This document shows positions 42,904-56,124 of a DNA stretch of 64,000 bases, piece by piece. The stretch is taken from the NCBI RefSeq assembly GCF_041549525.1, contig NZ_CP157456.1, positions 3,844,001 through 3,908,000 on the forward strand. The letters are read 5' to 3'. Position 1 is the first letter of the stretch; every line of letters starts with the position of its first letter. The translations under genes and the position numbers were made by a program. The DNA is from Paenarthrobacter aurescens (GTDB lineage Bacteria; Actinomycetota; Actinomycetes; Actinomycetales; Micrococcaceae). Under the pieces are notes generated by a model that saw only the letters and a list, made by a program, of their open reading frames with translations, did no database searches and was not told the DNA's origin.

Positions 42904-43920
42904 ATGAACAACACTTCTTCTTCACACTTCACTGACCTCACTGAGTCCCCGGGTTTCAAGCAATCGGGGCTGCACCGCAGCCAAGGAACAGTGGACGCCT
43001 CAAACAGGGTGCCAACCGGCCGGCGGGCGCTGATCCTCGGCGGCGGCGGGTCCACGGGCAATGCTTGGCTGATCGGCATTGTCGCCGGCCTTTTCGACGC
43101 CGGATTGGACGTCACCACTGCAGACCTCACCGTTGGCACTTCGGCCGGTTCGACGGCGGCGGCCCAGTTGGCGGGTGCAACTCCCGCTCAGCTTTTTGAT
43201 GACATCCTCGCCACGGCGCCGCAGGCAGCTACAGGCGTGAATGGTTCCGCTTCCGGCTCGGCCGTTCCGCGTGTTGACCGGCACAGCGGATCCCGGGTCG
43301 TATCCGACCATATGGAACGAACCCGCACCGTCATTGAGGACTCTACGGACATGGCAGATATGCGGCGACGGTTGGGGAACGCGGCGATGGAGATGGCCGC
43401 GGCTATGGAGGGCTGCAGTGCCCGCTGGCGCGCCACCGTCACGGCCAGACTGCCAAGGCAGGAGTGGCCGGAGCGACCGGTGCTGCTCACCGCCGTGGAC
43501 GCGGCCACCGGCGAACCCGTGGTTTTCGATCGCCACAGTGGAGTGGCCTTGGTTGACGCTGTGGCCGCCAGCTGCGCCAGTGGCTTCGCCTACACGATCA
43601 GCAACAATCATTATGTCGACGGCGGCTACCGCACCAATGCCGAGAATGCTGACCTCGCGGCCGGGTACAGCCGCGTTCTTGTGCTCTCACCGTTTGGGGG
43701 ACGGACGAGGACGCCCGCGGAGTGGGGCATGGAATTATCTGCACAAGTAGACGAACTGCGCCGCAGCGGCAGCCAGGTTGAGACAGTCTTCCCGGACAGT
43801 ACAGCGGAGCACATGTTCGGCGCCAACGCCATGGATCTCTCGCTGCGACCTGCAGCGGCCCAGGCAGGCTTCCATCAAGGCAGGGAACTGGTCGGTCCGC
43901 TCAGCCGGTTCTGGTCATGA
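42904..43920 (+). CDS. patatin-like phospholipase family protein
   Basis: A 338-residue lipid acyl hydrolase-like protein. The oxyanion glycine run is RALILGGGGSTGNAWLIGIV, the nucleophile elbow is VGTSAGSTAAAQ with S80, and the catalytic aspartate is about D238 in YVDGGYRTNAENADLA. The Ser-Asp dyad is therefore intact. No signal peptide or membrane helix is seen, so it is cytosolic. Substrates could be phospholipids or other acyl esters. A structured leader with an 18-codon ORF precedes it, and a bidirectional terminator follows its stop before the rRNA operon. Confidence 0.92.
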   Translation: MNNTSSSHFTDLTESPGFKQSGLHRSQGTVDASNRVPTGRRALILGGGGSTGNAWLIGIVAGLFDAGLDVTTADLTVGTSAGSTAAAQLAGATPAQLFDDILATAPQAATGVNGSASGSAVPRVDRHSGSRVVSDHMERTRTVIEDSTDMADMRRRLGNAAMEMAAAMEGCSARWRATVTARLPRQEWPERPVLLTAVDAATGEPVVFDRHSGVALVDAVAASCASGFAYTISNNHYVDGGYRTNAENADLAAGYSRVLVLSPFGGRTRTPAEWGMELSAQVDELRRSGSQVETVFPDSTAEHMFGANAMDLSLRPAAAQAGFHQGRELVGPLSRFWS

Positions 43921-43953
43921 GCCGTTAAAGCTCCGGTCTGACCGGTTAAATGC

Positions 43954-43987
43954 AGAAGGGCCCCGACCTGGTGGTCGGGGCCTTTCT
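43954..43987. terminator. bidirectional terminator between patatin gene and rrn operon
   Basis: AGAAGGGCCCCGACC, loop TGGT, GGTCGGGGCCTTTCT forms a 15-bp stem with one G:U pair, followed by GTA on the plus strand and T-rich CTTCTGCATTT on the minus strand. It lies just past the 5S 3' end and the patatin stop. Confidence 0.9.
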
Positions 43988-43995
43988 GTAATGGT

Positions 43996-44114
43996 TGTCC
44001 GGCGGTGTCCTACTCTCCCACACCCTCCCGGGTGCAGTACCATCGGCGCTGTGGGTCTTAGCTTCCGGGTTCGGAATGGGACCGGGCGTTTCCCCCACGC
44101 TATGACCGCCGTAA
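43996..44114 (-). rRNA. rrf: 5S ribosomal RNA
   Basis: The minus strand reads from TTACGGCGGTCATAGCG through CGGTCCCATTCCGAACCCGG and AGCTAAGACCCACAGCGCC to GGACACCGCCGG, the actinobacterial 5S sequence with complementary ends. About 119 nt. Ends are estimated from the terminal helix and may be off by a few bases. Confidence 0.93.
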
Positions 44115-44196
44115 CTCTGTTACCCGACCCCGTGGGGTGGGAAATCTTTGGTTACAACTGTGGTGTTGTTATTCAGTTGTTGGTTCCTGGAACATT

Positions 44197-44228
44197 GGTT
44201 GTTGTTCGGGAACCACATAGTGGACGCG
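44197..44228. repeat. 3' arm of the 23S processing stem
   Basis: These 32 bases are the reverse complement of 47504-47535 with three differences (two become G:U pairs, one A:C). The arms bracket the 23S gene, so in the transcript they form the long RNase III-type processing helix that releases pre-23S. Confidence 0.85.
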
Positions 44229-44241
44229 TGCAGTGTGTTGT

Positions 44242-49466
<5,225 letters not shown>

Positions 49467-49719
49467 TAAAACAAATCAAACAGACACAACCACACCCACC
49501 GGAAATAACGGCAAGACACGGCTGCACAAAATTCGAAACCAGCTGAAAACCAGACCACCACACACGGGGGTGCGCGACAATCCGGCCATAATTTCAACCA
49601 ATCAATAAAACAATCGGCATCAACAAACTTGGCACACTATTGAGTTCTCAAACAACAGACACACCCGGCACCACTCAACCCCCACAAAGGGGCCAAGATC
49701 GCTCCGGAGCAACTTTTCA
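49467..49719 (-). other. rRNA operon leader
   Basis: About 250 bp transcribed before 16S. It holds the TGTTGTTTGAGAACT element (minus strand, 49643-49657) also found in the 16S-23S spacer, followed by AATAGTGTGCCAAG, a typical actinobacterial rrn antitermination/processing region. No gene is present. Confidence 0.6.
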
Positions 49720-49748
49720 AACTTACCCGATCAACCAGATCTTTGCAA
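49720..49748 (-). promoter_or_regulatory. rrn promoter
   Basis: On the minus strand TTGCAA (49743-49748), 17-bp spacer, TAAGTT (49720-49725), followed by TGAAAAGTTGCTCC. The spacing is ideal and the position, about 250 bp before mature 16S, fits. Additional upstream promoters may exist in 49749-50099, where I see nothing else definite. Confidence 0.6.
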
Positions 49749-50099
49749 ACCGGCGTTTCCGCGGTTTCCGATACAGGTTCCGGCCCCACCCGAAGCAGAC
49801 GCACTCGGAAGCGCACCGTTTTTCAGGCTGTTATCAAGGGGGTTGGCCTCCGCGGCTCTCAGCTCCAGGCTGTCTCACTCGCGGCGACTCAGAAGACATT
49901 ACACGGCTACGGACCGCGGCACAAATCCAGCCCCGCACCACCCAAAACCCCCGCAAACACGGGGCGAACAGCACCACCACTGCTCCAATCAACGCAAAAC
50001 CAGCCAAAATCAGTGCGCGTGAAGCCCGTCACACCAGCAATCATCCCCCCAATCCGACGCCCCGCACCCACCCGACCACCGCCGTCGAATATTCCACTC

Positions 50100-50216
50100 G
50101 AGCGAGCGTCCGGCAAAAACCCGAGGGAATTGAGAGACGGTCCGGCAAGAACCCGAGTGAAGTGAGCGAGCATCCGGCGAAAACCCCCGGGAAGTGAGAG
50201 ACGGTCCGGTAAACCC
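50100..50216. repeat. 32-bp intergenic tandem repeats, locus A
   Basis: Four consecutive units start at 50100, 50131, 50163 and 50195 with a 32-bp period. Typical unit pieces are TGAGAGACGGTCCGGCAA and AACCCGAGTGAAG. The units differ by a few substitutions; the last is truncated. They lie between the rrn promoter region and the terminator of the ribosomal protein operon. The same family appears at 54046-54127 and, inverted, at 59551-59735. Confidence 0.85.
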
Positions 50217-50234
50217 ATGCTTAAACACAAAAAA

Positions 50235-50259
50235 GCCGGCAACCATAACGGTTGCCGGC
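50235..50259 (-). terminator. terminator of the rpmB-rpmG-rpsN operon
   Basis: GCCGGCAACC, loop ATAAC, GGTTGCCGGC; on the minus strand it is followed by TTTTTTGTG and on the plus strand by CTTTT. It lies about 19 bp after the S14 stop codon. Confidence 0.92.
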
Positions 50260-50277
50260 CTTTTCAGAGCTTCGTGA

Positions 50278-50583
50278 TTACCAGGAAGACTTGGTGATGC
50301 CCGGGAGCTCACCGCGGTGAGCCATGTCGCGGAAGCGAACACGGGAGATACCGAACTTCTGGAGCGTACCGCGGGGACGGCCGTCGATCTGGTCGCGGTT
50401 ACGCAGACGGATCGGGGAGGCGTTGCGGGGCAGCTTCTGCAGGCCGAGGCGTGCAGCTTCGCGTGCTTCGTCAGTCGCGTTGGGGTCAACCAGGGTCTTC
50501 TTCAGTTCGAGACGCTTGGCAGCGTAACGCTCAACAATGACCTTGCGCTGCTCGTTGCGAGCAATCTTTGACTTCTTTGCCAT
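50278..50583 (-). CDS. rpsN: 30S ribosomal protein S14, zinc-independent type
   Basis: A 101-residue S14. The long form is recognised by [20 protein letters not shown], the [20 protein letters not shown] segment and the C-terminal [20 protein letters not shown]. It lacks the two CxxC pairs of the 61-residue zinc form that actinobacteria normally carry in their large ribosomal operon. It is the last gene of the L28-L33-S14 set. Such cysteine-free paralogues typically replace zinc-binding versions when zinc is scarce, under Zur control. The protein sits in the 30S head. Confidence 0.95.
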   Translation of the reverse strand: MAKKSKIARNEQRKVIVERYAAKRLELKKTLVDPNATDEAREAARLGLQKLPRNASPIRLRNRDQIDGRPRGTLQKFGISRVRFRDMAHRGELPGITKSSW

Positions 50584-50587
50584 GTGT

Positions 50588-50755
50588 TTAGCGCTCCTCT
50601 CGGAATTCGACGTGCTGGCGGATCTTGGGGTCGTACTTCTTCAAGACCAGACGGTCAGGATCGTTACGACGGTTCTTGCGGGTTACGTAGGTGTAACCGG
50701 TGCCCGCAGTGGACTTCAGCTTGATGATCGGACGTACGTCCTTGTCCTTTGCCAT
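50588..50755 (-). CDS. rpmG: 50S ribosomal protein L33, cysteine-free type
   Basis: A 55-residue L33, beginning [20 protein letters not shown] and containing [20 protein letters not shown]. The four cysteines of the zinc form are absent. Its ATG overlaps the L28 stop codon (TAATG), and S14 starts 4 bp after its own stop. Length and spacing are normal for the family. Confidence 0.95.
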   Translation of the reverse strand: MAKDKDVRPIIKLKSTAGTGYTYVTRKNRRNDPDRLVLKKYDPKIRQHVEFREER

Positions 50756-50991
50756 TAGAGCTTTACTCCTCGTGCCAGGATGTCAGCAACGACTGAGTCG
50801 ATGCCGCGTACGTCGATTGTCTTGATGCCACGGGCTGACAGGGTCAGCGTGACGTTACGGCGCAGGGACGGAACCCAGTAGCGCTTCTTCTGAATGTTCG
50901 GGTCGAACCGACGCTTGTTGCGACGGTGCGAGTGCGAAATGCTGTGTCCAAAGCCCGGCTCGGCTCCGGTCACTTGGCAGTGTGCTGCCAT
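50755..50991 (-). CDS. rpmB: 50S ribosomal protein L28, cysteine-poor type
   Basis: A 78-residue L28. [40 protein letters not shown] and [15 protein letters not shown] are diagnostic. Only one cysteine of the usual CxxC...CxxC zinc site remains. An AGGAGA ribosome site precedes the ATG at 50991; an open frame continuing upstream is not part of the gene. It leads the operon rpmB-rpmG-rpsN. Confidence 0.95.
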   Translation of the reverse strand: MAAHCQVTGAEPGFGHSISHSHRRNKRRFDPNIQKKRYWVPSLRRNVTLTLSARGIKTIDVRGIDSVVADILARGVKL

Positions 50992-51349
50992 GACTCTCCT
51001 CCAAAGATTGAATGTAACGGCGTGCAGATGTTCCTGCGTTACCGTGCGACAGGCAGCGTCCGCATCCGGGTCCAAACCATTTCGGTAGTTTCCGCAGCAA
51101 GTGCGGCGAAGAAGGTTGGCCTCAGGACCGGACAGTGAAAATCACTGAAACAGATCCTGGGATACCGGGCGAATACAGGAATGCACGCAACTTGAGCCCC
51201 TAACTACCGGCCACCGGGACGTCAGTAAAACCAACAGTCACCACCAACCGGAGCAATTGCACACGATCCGCACTACCTAGCGCCTAACTATTCTACGGGT
51301 CAGGCCAAATTAAGACCAATCCGGCATGATAAGCCCTGCGCAGCCGGAA
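50992..51349. other. upstream region of the L28-L33-S14 operon with a small palindrome
   Basis: No gene in 358 bp. CAGTGA-AAA-TCACTG at 51133-51147 is a perfect inverted repeat about 145 bp before rpmB. Its TGAAAAT half resembles half of a Zur box, but the other half does not, so it is only a candidate operator. No confident -10/-35 pair was seen. Confidence 0.4.
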
Positions 51350-52114
51350 TTAAAGCGGCCGGATCAGCTCTGGGTATTTCGGGCTCAAGCCATCACCGGA
51401 CGAGACTCCCCGCACCCGTCGGGCAACCCACGGTGCTGCGGACTCCCGGAACCAGCGGGCGTTGGCTTTCAGGGTCTCCACCCGATTCATCAAACGGACC
51501 GGCGCCAGTTCCGGAACCTCAATGACATGCTCATGCTCAAGGACGTCCAGGACGCGCTTGGCCATGTTGACATGGCCGGCAGTGGACATGTGCATGCGGT
51601 CCTCGCCCCAAAGACGCCAATCGTCGTACTCGTCGAACCGCCAATAATCCACCAGCAGGGCACCATGGTTTTCGGCGATTTCACGCACCAGCTCGTTGTA
51701 GATCGCGGTGCGGCCGCGCATGGCACTGAAAACCTTGGAGCCCTTGGCATCGAAGCCTGTAAAGAGCACAACAGTGGCTCCGGACGCACTCAACTTGGCA
51801 ATGCCGGCGTCGTACTCTTCCAAAAGCGAGTCAATATCAATCTTGGGCCGCAGGATGTCGTTGGCGCCCGCGTACAGCGTTACCAGCGTCGGCTTCATGG
51901 CGACTGCGGCATCAACCTGCTCAGCCATGATTTGCCGGAGTTTCCGGCCGCGGATGGCCAGGTTGGCGTACCCGAAGTCCGTGTTGCTGTGGGCAAGTTG
52001 GCCGGCCACGACGTCAGCCCAGCCGCGAACCCCGTTGGGGCGGGTGGGGTCCTCATCTCCAACACCCTCAGTGAACGAGTCCCCCAAGGCAACATAACGG
52101 GCAGAAAAATCCAT
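51350..52114 (-). CDS. SGNH/GDSL hydrolase
   Basis: A 254-residue esterase-type hydrolase. Block I is YVALGDSFTEGVGDEDPTRP with the nucleophilic serine, block II has the glycine in NLAIRGRKL, block III is YAGANDILRP with the asparagine, and block V is DRMHMSTAGH with the DxxH pair. The ATG at 52114 gives the normal start; a longer frame adds unrelated residues. No signal peptide is seen. It acts on esters, possibly acyl or acetyl groups. It is a clear paralogue of the SGNH gene at 53145-53975 in the same orientation. Confidence 0.92.
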   Translation of the reverse strand: MDFSARYVALGDSFTEGVGDEDPTRPNGVRGWADVVAGQLAHSNTDFGYANLAIRGRKLRQIMAEQVDAAVAMKPTLVTLYAGANDILRPKIDIDSLLEEYDAGIAKLSASGATVVLFTGFDAKGSKVFSAMRGRTAIYNELVREIAENHGALLVDYWRFDEYDDWRLWGEDRMHMSTAGHVNMAKRVLDVLEHEHVIEVPELAPVRLMNRVETLKANARWFRESAAPWVARRVRGVSSGDGLSPKYPELIRPL

Positions 52115-52167
52115 GCCGTCAGTCTGCCACTTCAGCTCGGGAGGCCACAAAGCACGCCTGGAACGGG

Positions 52168-52647
52168 TCAGGAGTCACGGAGTATCCAGTGGTTGTTGTC
52201 CAGGCGGGCCACGATTTTTTCACCGATGCGGGCAAGATCAGCGACGTCGTCGGGGCTGAGGGAATCGAGCATGAGCGTCCGCACGGATTCCACGTGTCCC
52301 GGGGCGAGGGACACAATGGTGGACATGCCGGCGTCGGTCAGGTGCGCCACGGTTACCCGGGCATCGCCGGGGTGCGCCTGCCGTTCCACCCAACCGCGTT
52401 TCTGCAGCTTGGTGACAACGTGGGAAAGGCGCGACAAGGAGGCACTCGTACGCGCGGCGAGCTCACTCATGGGAAGGTACCGGCCCTCTGTTTCAGAGAG
52501 CATTGCGAGCACGTTGTAGTCGAACAAGGACAATTTGCCGGCGGATTGAAGCTGGGTGTCCAACGCCGAGGGGAGCAAGGTGTTGATGCTCAGCAGGGCC
52601 AGCCAAGCACGGCGTTCGTCGGCATTCAGCCAGCGGGGTTGAGTCAT
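52168..52647 (-). CDS. MarR family transcriptional regulator
   Basis: A 159-residue winged-helix regulator. The DNA-binding part is YNVLAMLSETEGRYLPMSEL, ARTSASLSRLSHVVTKLQKR and GWVERQAHPGDARVTVAHLT, the last being the wing with the typical D-R pair. It lies 53 bp upstream of the SGNH hydrolase start in the same direction, and diverges from the YciI gene 68 bp away. It may control either. Ligand unknown, perhaps phenolic compounds or oxidants as in other family members. Confidence 0.93.
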   Translation of the reverse strand: MTQPRWLNADERRAWLALLSINTLLPSALDTQLQSAGKLSLFDYNVLAMLSETEGRYLPMSELAARTSASLSRLSHVVTKLQKRGWVERQAHPGDARVTVAHLTDAGMSTIVSLAPGHVESVRTLMLDSLSPDDVADLARIGEKIVARLDNNHWILRDS

Positions 52648-52715
52648 GTCTCCATCTTATGAGAATCCGCTGCTTCCATAGCTCCAGTGGGCGGCTCTGA
52701 CGATAGGCTGGCGGC

Positions 52716-53003
52716 ATGTTCGTAGTCTCCTTGACCTACAAAGTTCCCGACGAAATTGTCGACTTCCACCGGCCCGGTCACATGGCTTGGCTTAAGGAAG
52801 CGTTCGACGCCGGAACCTTCCTTGCGTCCGGACGTCGCGTCCCAGCCACGGGCGGCGTACTGCTGTCCAAAGTGGACAGGGCAACGCTGGATGCGTCGCT
52901 GGCGAAGGACCCGTTCTACAGCAACGGAGTGGCTGAGTTCGAAATCATCGAATTCACTGCCACCAGCGTCGCTGAGGGTTACGAAAACCTGCTCGATACC
53001 TGA
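52716..53003 (+). CDS. YciI family protein
   Basis: A 95-residue ferredoxin-like fold protein. VSLTYKVPDEIVDFHRPGHM contains the family's conserved histidine after the first strand-helix, and LASGRRVPATGGVLLSKVDR and DPFYSNGVAEFEIIEFTAT complete the core. YciI proteins resemble chlorocatechol and muconolactone enzymes; a His-Asp pair suggests catalysis, but few have known functions. It is divergent from MarR, which probably regulates it. Confidence 0.88.
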   Translation: MFVVSLTYKVPDEIVDFHRPGHMAWLKEAFDAGTFLASGRRVPATGGVLLSKVDRATLDASLAKDPFYSNGVAEFEIIEFTATSVAEGYENLLDT

Positions 53004-53144
53004 GGTATCCGGGGTTGTGAGCCCAACTGCTCGGGCAACACTACCGGCATCAGATCGGGCCAGCGTGCCGTGATGTCCTCGCCGCTCGATGTCCCGCGGA
53101 GACGCCGCGAAAGCCAAGGTCCGACGTCGCGCTGATCTGTTCCA

Positions 53145-53975
53145 TCACTTCAGTGCCTCTTCCATCAGCTTTTTCAGCCCGCCCTTCCGGGGGACCTTCA
53201 CGGGTTGGGGCCAGCGCGGGCTGAGGGCATCTCCCAGGGTGACGCCCCTGAGCTTGCGGCCGAAGAGCGGCACCACCCAGTCGTTGACCCAACGGCGCTG
53301 CCGGCGTTCCCATTCGCGGAGGGTCAGGCGGGAGGGCGGATCCCATTGCTTGGGCGAGATCTTGTGGGGGACGTTGAGGTGGTCGAGGACCTGCGCCGCC
53401 AAATACTTGTGGCCCGCTTTGGACATATGAAGCCGGTCCGGGGCCCACATCCTCTTGTCCTTGTAAGCATCAAAGCACCAGTAGTCCACCAGGACCGCAC
53501 CATATTTTGCGGCAACCTCGCGGACTCTCTGGTTATAGAGGGTGTTGCGCTTCTTGAACGGCTCCAGGACGGCCGAGACCTTCACGTCGAACCCGGTGAA
53601 CAGAACCAAAGTGGCCCCGGTTTCACTCAGCCGGGCCACCAGCAATTCATAGTCATTGAGGAGCGCATCCATGTCAGTGCCGAAATCGAGGATGTCGTTG
53701 CCGCCTGCGTAGAGCGTAATGAGCGTCGGCTCCATAGCGAGGGCCGGCTCGAGCTGTTCGCCAATGATGTGCCGGAGCCTCTTACTGCGAACAGCCAGGT
53801 TGGCGTACTCCCAACCCGGCTGGTCCTTAGCCAATTTCTCAGCGACCCTGTCCGCCCAGCCGCGCACCCCATTGGGCAGGACATTGCTGGGGTCCCCCAC
53901 GCCTTCGGTGAAGGAATCCCCCAAGGCGACAAACCGCCGTCGAACCTTGTTCCGGTCCCCGAGTTCCTCCCGCAC
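53145..53975 (-). CDS. SGNH/GDSL hydrolase (paralogue)
   Basis: A 276-residue SGNH hydrolase. It has FVALGDSFTEGVGDPSNVLP, NLAVRSKRLRHI, YAGGNDILDFGTD and DRLHMSKAGH, giving the full catalytic set. The sequence parallels that of the 51350-52114 protein throughout, with an added basic C-terminus (VKVPRKGGLKKLMEEALK). Shared segments include PNGVRGWAD and VLFTGFD. The start may lie a few codons downstream of 53975, nearer RRRFVALGDS. The two genes flank MarR and YciI. Confidence 0.9.
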   Translation of the reverse strand: MREELGDRNKVRRRFVALGDSFTEGVGDPSNVLPNGVRGWADRVAEKLAKDQPGWEYANLAVRSKRLRHIIGEQLEPALAMEPTLITLYAGGNDILDFGTDMDALLNDYELLVARLSETGATLVLFTGFDVKVSAVLEPFKKRNTLYNQRVREVAAKYGAVLVDYWCFDAYKDKRMWAPDRLHMSKAGHKYLAAQVLDHLNVPHKISPKQWDPPSRLTLREWERRQRRWVNDWVVPLFGRKLRGVTLGDALSPRWPQPVKVPRKGGLKKLMEEALK

Positions 53976-54045
53976 CCACCCGACGCTACCCGCCCCCGGT
54001 TACACCCGAGCCAACCCCAAGTGAACTCCCCAAACAAGAGGGAAG

Positions 54046-54127
54046 TGAGAGACCGTCGGCCCAAAGCCCAGAGGAAGTGAGAGAGCGTCGGCCAAAAACC
54101 CGAGGGAAGTGAGAGAGCGTCGGAAGG
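54046..54127. repeat. 32-bp intergenic tandem repeats, locus B
   Basis: Units start at 54046, 54078 and 54110, again with a 32-bp period, after a half unit from about 54032. Typical pieces are TGAGAGAGCGTCGGCCAAAA and ACCCGAGGGAAG. The orientation matches locus A. The array lies upstream of the SGNH gene and downstream of the siderophore operon. Confidence 0.88.
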
Positions 54128-54246
54128 TGAGGCGCACGGACGGTTGGCGGGTATCCGGCAGCGTGCGTCAAAGCGACGAAGGAGCAGCACGCCGAAGATG
54201 GCCGCCAACCGCCCACCCGGCGCTTCTGCGGACTAACGCAAGGGGC

Positions 54247-55302
54247 TTAGCCTTCGGCTTTGCCCCGGCGCCAGTAACCCATGAACGCAACTTGCTTACG
54301 GTCGATGCCAACGTCCCGAACCAGGTACCGCCGCATTTCCTTGATCACGAACGCTTCACCGGCGATCCATGCATAGAACGGCAATGCACCGGCGGGCAGG
54401 GTGGGGTTCTTGCTGGCTTCGATGGCCGCGGTGTCCATGCGCTGCGGGGTTTCCCAGAGGATGTCCTGGTCCACGTTAACGTCTTCAGGTTCGGGGCCGG
54501 CCGCGGTTTCGGTGCCTTTGATCCCTACCCAGCCCGGCACGGGAATGGCCTTGGCTACGGCTTCTTTGAGGAGTTCACCGTGTGGACGTGAGCGCCCGAT
54601 GGCTGCACCGCGTGCCAGCCAGGTGATTTCGATGTCCGCTGCCGTGGTGATGTCCTGGAAGTCGCCGGCCTCGGGTACTTCGAGGAAGGCGTGGCCGGTC
54701 ATATCGGCGGGCAGGCTTTCGAGGATGGCGCTGATGGCGGGGACTGCGGTTTCGTCGCCGGCCAGGAGCACGCGCTGGGCAAGGCCCGGGCGCCATTCGA
54801 TGCCGCCGTAGGCTCCGGCAGTGGTGCACTGCGCTGCCCTGTTGTTGGGGCCAATGATGGTGAGGGAGTCCCCGGGCCTGGCGGCTTTGGCCCAGTTGGC
54901 CGCGGGTCCGCCGTGGCCGGCGTCGTCGAAGTGCATGACGAAGTCGATGTCGATCTCCGGGTACACGGCATCCAGACGCTCGGAGCGGACCGTGTAAGTG
55001 CGCATGTCACCGCGGACGGAGGGATCCATGGCCAACCATTCCTGGTACCAGCCGGCTTCTTCCATCTTAAAGACAGGCAGCGGAATGATGTTGCCGGATG
55101 CGTCGCGGGACGGGATCATCAGCTTCACGCGCAGGTCCAGGGTGTCGCCCGCTACGCCGAAGTCCCGCAGGGAGTATCCACCGAAGGTGATCCGGCGGAA
55201 GTTGGGGCTGAGCTCCTGCACGGCCGTCACGGTGACGTCGAAGGCGAGGGTCATGGGCTCCACGGCGGCACTTGCTTTTGCCTGTGTTGGTTGTGCACTC
55301 AT
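54247..55302 (-). CDS. siderophore-interacting protein (flavin-dependent ferric reductase)
   Basis: A 351-residue SIP protein. The FAD-binding barrel has LSPNFRRITFGGYSLRDFG and MRTYTVRS (the RxYT/S motif). The NAD(P)-like C-terminal domain has VLLAGDETAVPAISAILESL and FYAWIAGEAFVIKEMRRYLV. It reduces ferric siderophore in the cytosol so that iron is released. Its ATG overlaps the ATPase stop. It is the last gene of the iron operon SBP-permease-permease-ATPase-SIP. An open frame upstream of 55302 lies within the ATPase gene and is not coding. Confidence 0.95.
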   Translation of the reverse strand: MSAQPTQAKASAAVEPMTLAFDVTVTAVQELSPNFRRITFGGYSLRDFGVAGDTLDLRVKLMIPSRDASGNIIPLPVFKMEEAGWYQEWLAMDPSVRGDMRTYTVRSERLDAVYPEIDIDFVMHFDDAGHGGPAANWAKAARPGDSLTIIGPNNRAAQCTTAGAYGGIEWRPGLAQRVLLAGDETAVPAISAILESLPADMTGHAFLEVPEAGDFQDITTAADIEITWLARGAAIGRSRPHGELLKEAVAKAIPVPGWVGIKGTETAAGPEPEDVNVDQDILWETPQRMDTAAIEASKNPTLPAGALPFYAWIAGEAFVIKEMRRYLVRDVGIDRKQVAFMGYWRRGKAEG

Positions 55303-56123
55303 GAGGCGATCTCCAGTTCGTTGGTTGAAGCGGTGCGTGCGTGGTGGCGTCCGATGGGGACGATCAGCGGTGTGCCTGAAATGGGGTCCGGAACCACACG
55401 GGATTCCAGGCCAAAAACGTTGAAGACCAATTCCTCGGTGACTACCACTGGTGCGGGACCTTCGGCCACGATGCACCCGCCCTTCATGGCGATCACATGG
55501 TCTGCGTAGCGGGCTGCGAGGTTGAGATCGTGCAGCACAATTGCCACGGTGGTGCCGCGGCTGCGGTTGAGGTCAGTGACGAGGTCCAGGACTTCCACCT
55601 GATGGGCGAGGTCCAGGTACGTGGTTGGTTCATCCAGCAGCAGGACGTCGGTTTCCTGCGCGAGGGCCATGGCAATCCAGACCCGCTGGCGTTGTCCACC
55701 GGACAGTGCATCGATGCTGCGCTCAGCCAGTTGCAAGGTGTCGGTGGCGTCGAGCGCGCGCTGCACCGCGGCGTCGTCGGCGGCGCTCCAGCTGCGGAAG
55801 AAGCCTTGGTGCGGGTAACGGCCGCGGCCCACGAGGTCCCGGACGGTGATGCCGTCCGGAGCGGCGGGGTGCTGGGGCAGGAGGCCGAGCGTGCGGGCGA
55901 GTTCGCGGGCGGGACGGGTGTGGATGTCCTTGCCGTCCAGCGTCACGGAACCGCCGCTGGGCTTGAGCAGGCGTGACAAACCACGCAGTAGCGTGGACTT
56001 GCCGCAGGCGTTGGCGCCCACAATCATGGTCACTTTGCCTTCGGGGATCTCAGTGGTGAGCCCTTCCACCACCTTGCGTGCCTCGTATTGGAGCGTGAGG
56101 TCCTTGGCATTAAGGATGGCCAT
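55299..56123 (-). CDS. iron-siderophore ABC transporter ATP-binding protein
   Basis: A 274-residue FecE/FepC-like ATPase. Walker A is GANACGKST, with cysteine in place of the usual glycine before GKST; the Q-loop is LGLLPQHPAAPDGIT, the signature LSGGQRQRVWIAMALA, Walker B VLLLDEPTTYLDL, and the switch histidine lies in VLHDLNLAARYADH. It energises siderophore import with the two preceding permeases. The gene starts 1 bp after the permease stop and overlaps the SIP gene by 4 bp. Confidence 0.95.
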   Translation of the reverse strand: MAILNAKDLTLQYEARKVVEGLTTEIPEGKVTMIVGANACGKSTLLRGLSRLLKPSGGSVTLDGKDIHTRPARELARTLGLLPQHPAAPDGITVRDLVGRGRYPHQGFFRSWSAADDAAVQRALDATDTLQLAERSIDALSGGQRQRVWIAMALAQETDVLLLDEPTTYLDLAHQVEVLDLVTDLNRSRGTTVAIVLHDLNLAARYADHVIAMKGGCIVAEGPAPVVVTEELVFNVFGLESRVVPDPISGTPLIVPIGRHHARTASTNELEIAS

Positions 56124-56124
56124 G

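Noticed and set aside
49640..50242. Overlapping frames of 110-185 codons in the rrn upstream region
   Set aside because: They translate the promoter region and the 32-bp repeats, giving repetitive low-complexity peptides.
51133..51147. Full Zur box upstream of rpmB
   Set aside because: Only one half matches the usual TGAAAAT pattern; recorded as a palindrome, not as a Zur site.
53986..54216. 76-codon minus-strand frame upstream of the SGNH gene
   Set aside because: It mostly reads through the 32-bp repeats of locus B; similar spurious peptides arise at locus A.
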